Shown one piece after another: positions 58,590-60,517 of a stretch of DNA of 60,517 bases. Position 1 is the first letter of the stretch; every line of letters starts with the position of its first letter. The stretch is from Candidatus Peregrinibacteria bacterium. GTDB lineage: Bacteria; Patescibacteriota; Gracilibacteria; CAIRYL01; GCA-016699755. Where the stretch lies: contig JANTGK010000003.1 in the NCBI GenBank assembly GCA_024762935.1, positions 1 to 60,517 on the forward strand, given 5' to 3'. A model generated the notes under the pieces. The model worked only from the letters and a program-made list of their open reading frames with translations. It was not told where the DNA came from and made no database searches. A program made the translations under genes and the position numbers.

Positions 58590-60517
58590 ATGAACCTACG
58601 ATTTTACGTAATCGCAACATTCATGTTAGCGATGAGTGTTGTATCACCTGCTTCTGCAAATGTGTTTACACCACTTCCTTCAGATATTTCTGAACCAGAT
58701 GGTATCTACCTCCCTCTTTCATCGTCAGCAGAAAGAGTAGATGTCGCTACTGCTATTAGTAGTGGACCATGTACCGTAGATGATTATTCTGGATGCACTC
58801 TTGAAGATGTCAACAACGACACAAACCCACGGGATGATTTTAAACCCGAAGTAAAAGTTCACCTCACGATGGATTCTTTCCCCGATGATGGAAAGGCAAC
58901 AAATGCAACTCTTCGACAACGAGGAAATTCTGCACGTTTTCAGCCTCAAAAGTCCTATCGAATAAAACTCGATAGCAAAAAGGATCTCTGGCGAGGAGAG
59001 CGAAAGCTTCAACTCAATAAACACGCCCTTGATTTGAGTCGAGTTGCGAACAAATTGAGTTTTGATCTCATGGAAGGTATTCCAAATCTCCCGAGTCTCA
59101 GAACTGATTTTATGCACCTGTTTATTGATGATGAAGACTATGGCCTTTTTACTCACGTCGAATATGTGGGAAAAGAATATTTGACTCGCCGTGGTTGGGA
59201 TAAAGATTCTGGCGTTTATAAGGCGAATGACTTCGATTTTACTATGAACGATGCCCTGAGGCTTGATGCAAATGGGAAACCACTCGATGAAAAAGCCTTT
59301 GAAATAATTATGGAGATTAAGCGTGGAGACAATCATCAGAAACTCCTCGAAATGTTAGATGCTGTAAATAACACAGGAAATGACTTTGCCAGTAATGTAA
59401 TGGGGAAATATTTTAATAAGAATAACTACCTGAGCTGGATATCTGCAAATCTCCTTTTTGGAAACAAAGACATCATTCGAGCTGACTCTTCTAATTTTTA
59501 TCTTCTCAACCAAAAAGGAGAAGATACTTTTTTCTTCCTCCCTTGGGACTACGATGAGGGATGGGTAGAAAATCCCTATGATACACTCATTAATAGTCAT
59601 CAGTCTCGTGCCTGGACAGGTATTAGTTCATATTGGTCTGTCATCTTACACAAACGGTATCTTGAACAGCCTGGTGCTCTAGATGAATTACGTGAGGCAG
59701 TACTCTATGTCAAAAATAACTATCTCACGCCAGAAATAGTGGCCAATAAGCTCGATGCATATAAACCTATTGTCAGACCATTTGTGAGCACATCGCCAGA
59801 CTTTCAACATCTCCCCGATTCTGGAAGCATTCCTACAATGGAAGAATACGATGCCTACTACCAAGATATGTACACCGCAATAGAAAAGAACTACCAATCA
59901 TTTATTGAGAATAGTGAATACCCAATGGGATTCTGGATTCAATCAGCTGACCTCACAAACGGCGTCCTTACAGTTGCTTGGTCTCCATCATACGATCTTC
60001 AGGGAGACGCCATCACCTATGATGTAGAAGTAGCTTCTTCACCGACATTTCGACCAGAAACAATTGTTTGGAAAACTCTAGGACTCACCGTTACCCAACT
60101 CACGGATGAACCAGGATTACCAGAAGGGAAATACTATGTTCGTATTGTAGCAAGAGATTCTGCTGACCCTGTTCATCATTGGCAGATTTCATACGATGAA
60201 TATGATGTTTTTGATAGAAAATACCATGGTGTTGTCGCACTTCAAACCGCTCAACCTGACCATGAAAATGACCCGACATATTTTAATCCTATTGAACCAG
60301 TTAATCCGGTAGATCCGGTTGATCCTGTAGTAACAAATACCTTCTGTGAAATGGGGGCTGACCCTCAGAGTATTACTGCTGGTCAAGGAACTGCCCTCTG
60401 GTGGTGGACTGAAGAAGTATCGTCAGCAAGTATCGATAATAGTATTGGTGATGTAAGCGTATCAACTCCAACAAACTATGTCTGGATTCATCCAACTCAA
60501 ACAACAACGTATACTAT
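58590..60517 (+). CDS. CotH-like kinase-domain secreted protein, truncated by the window end (absent from the ORF track)
   Basis: Signal peptide MNLRFYVIATFMLAMSVVSPASA; LRQRGNSARFQPQKSYRIKLD, LNKHALDLSRVANKLSFDLM, FLPWDYDEGW; fibronectin-like and Ig-like modules after. Confidence 0.88.
   Translation, partial: MNLRFYVIATFMLAMSVVSPASANVFTPLPSDISEPDGIYLPLSSSAERVDVATAISSGPCTVDDYSGCTLEDVNNDTNPRDDFKPEVKVHLTMDSFPDDGKATNATLRQRGNSARFQPQKSYRIKLDSKKDLWRGERKLQLNKHALDLSRVANKLSFDLMEGIPNLPSLRTDFMHLFIDDEDYGLFTHVEYVGKEYLTRRGWDKDSGVYKANDFDFTMNDALRLDANGKPLDEKAFEIIMEIKRGDNHQKLLEMLDAVNNTGNDFASNVMGKYFNKNNYLSWISANLLFGNKDIIRADSSNFYLLNQKGEDTFFFLPWDYDEGWVENPYDTLINSHQSRAWTGISSYWSVILHKRYLEQPGALDELREAVLYVKNNYLTPEIVANKLDAYKPIVRPFVSTSPDFQHLPDSGSIPTMEEYDAYYQDMYTAIEKNYQSFIENSEYPMGFWIQSADLTNGVLTVAWSPSYDLQGDAITYDVEVASSPTFRPETIVWKTLGLTVTQLTDEPGLPEGKYYVRIVARDSADPVHHWQISYDEYDVFDRKYHGVVALQTAQPDHENDPTYFNPIEPVNPVDPVDPVVTNTFCEMGADPQSITAGQGTALWWWTEEVSSASIDNSIGDVSVSTPTNYVWIHPTQTTTYT

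Noticed and set aside
58725-60386. Minus-strand ORFs (203, 81, 69, 65 aa)
   Set aside because: Antisense to the truncated CotH-like gene; they appear in the track only because the real gene has no stop inside the window.
1-60517. CRISPR array, transposase, integrase or prophage genes
   Set aside because: No direct repeats with regular unique spacers and no recognisable mobile-element protein motifs were found by reading the translations.

Overview
AT-rich bacterial chromosome segment; gene content, short intergenic distances and Zn-ribbon, SLH and four-helix-bundle proteins suggest a Patescibacteria/CPR-type organism (inference only). UGA reads as a stop. About 50 genes are supported: argG-argH, dnaX, lgt, trxB, hflK-hflC, an M13 peptidase, clpB, pdxS-pdxT, a MacA/MacB-type efflux operon, an iron/redox neighbourhood (FTR1 permease, 10TM metal transporter, BolA, monothiol glutaredoxin, YaaA), two pilT-like ATPases, typA, a Zn-ribbon cassette with a 1227-aa protein, a PiT-like transporter, tRNA-Gln(UUG), RNase P RNA and a truncated CotH-like gene at the right edge. 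Main candidates for follow-up: (1) an arginine-codon leader peptide (MKRQENIFGFRRRPLALS*) followed by an intrinsic terminator just before argG, apparently leaderless; (2) the five-gene Zn-ribbon cassette at 50.2-56.2 kb; (3) the iron/redox cluster with a Fur-box-like palindrome at the divergent promoter; (4) an in-frame A AAA AAG slippery site in dnaX leading to an early -1 frame stop; (5) a CIRCE element upstream of clpB. All calls come from reading the sequence; no searches were run.
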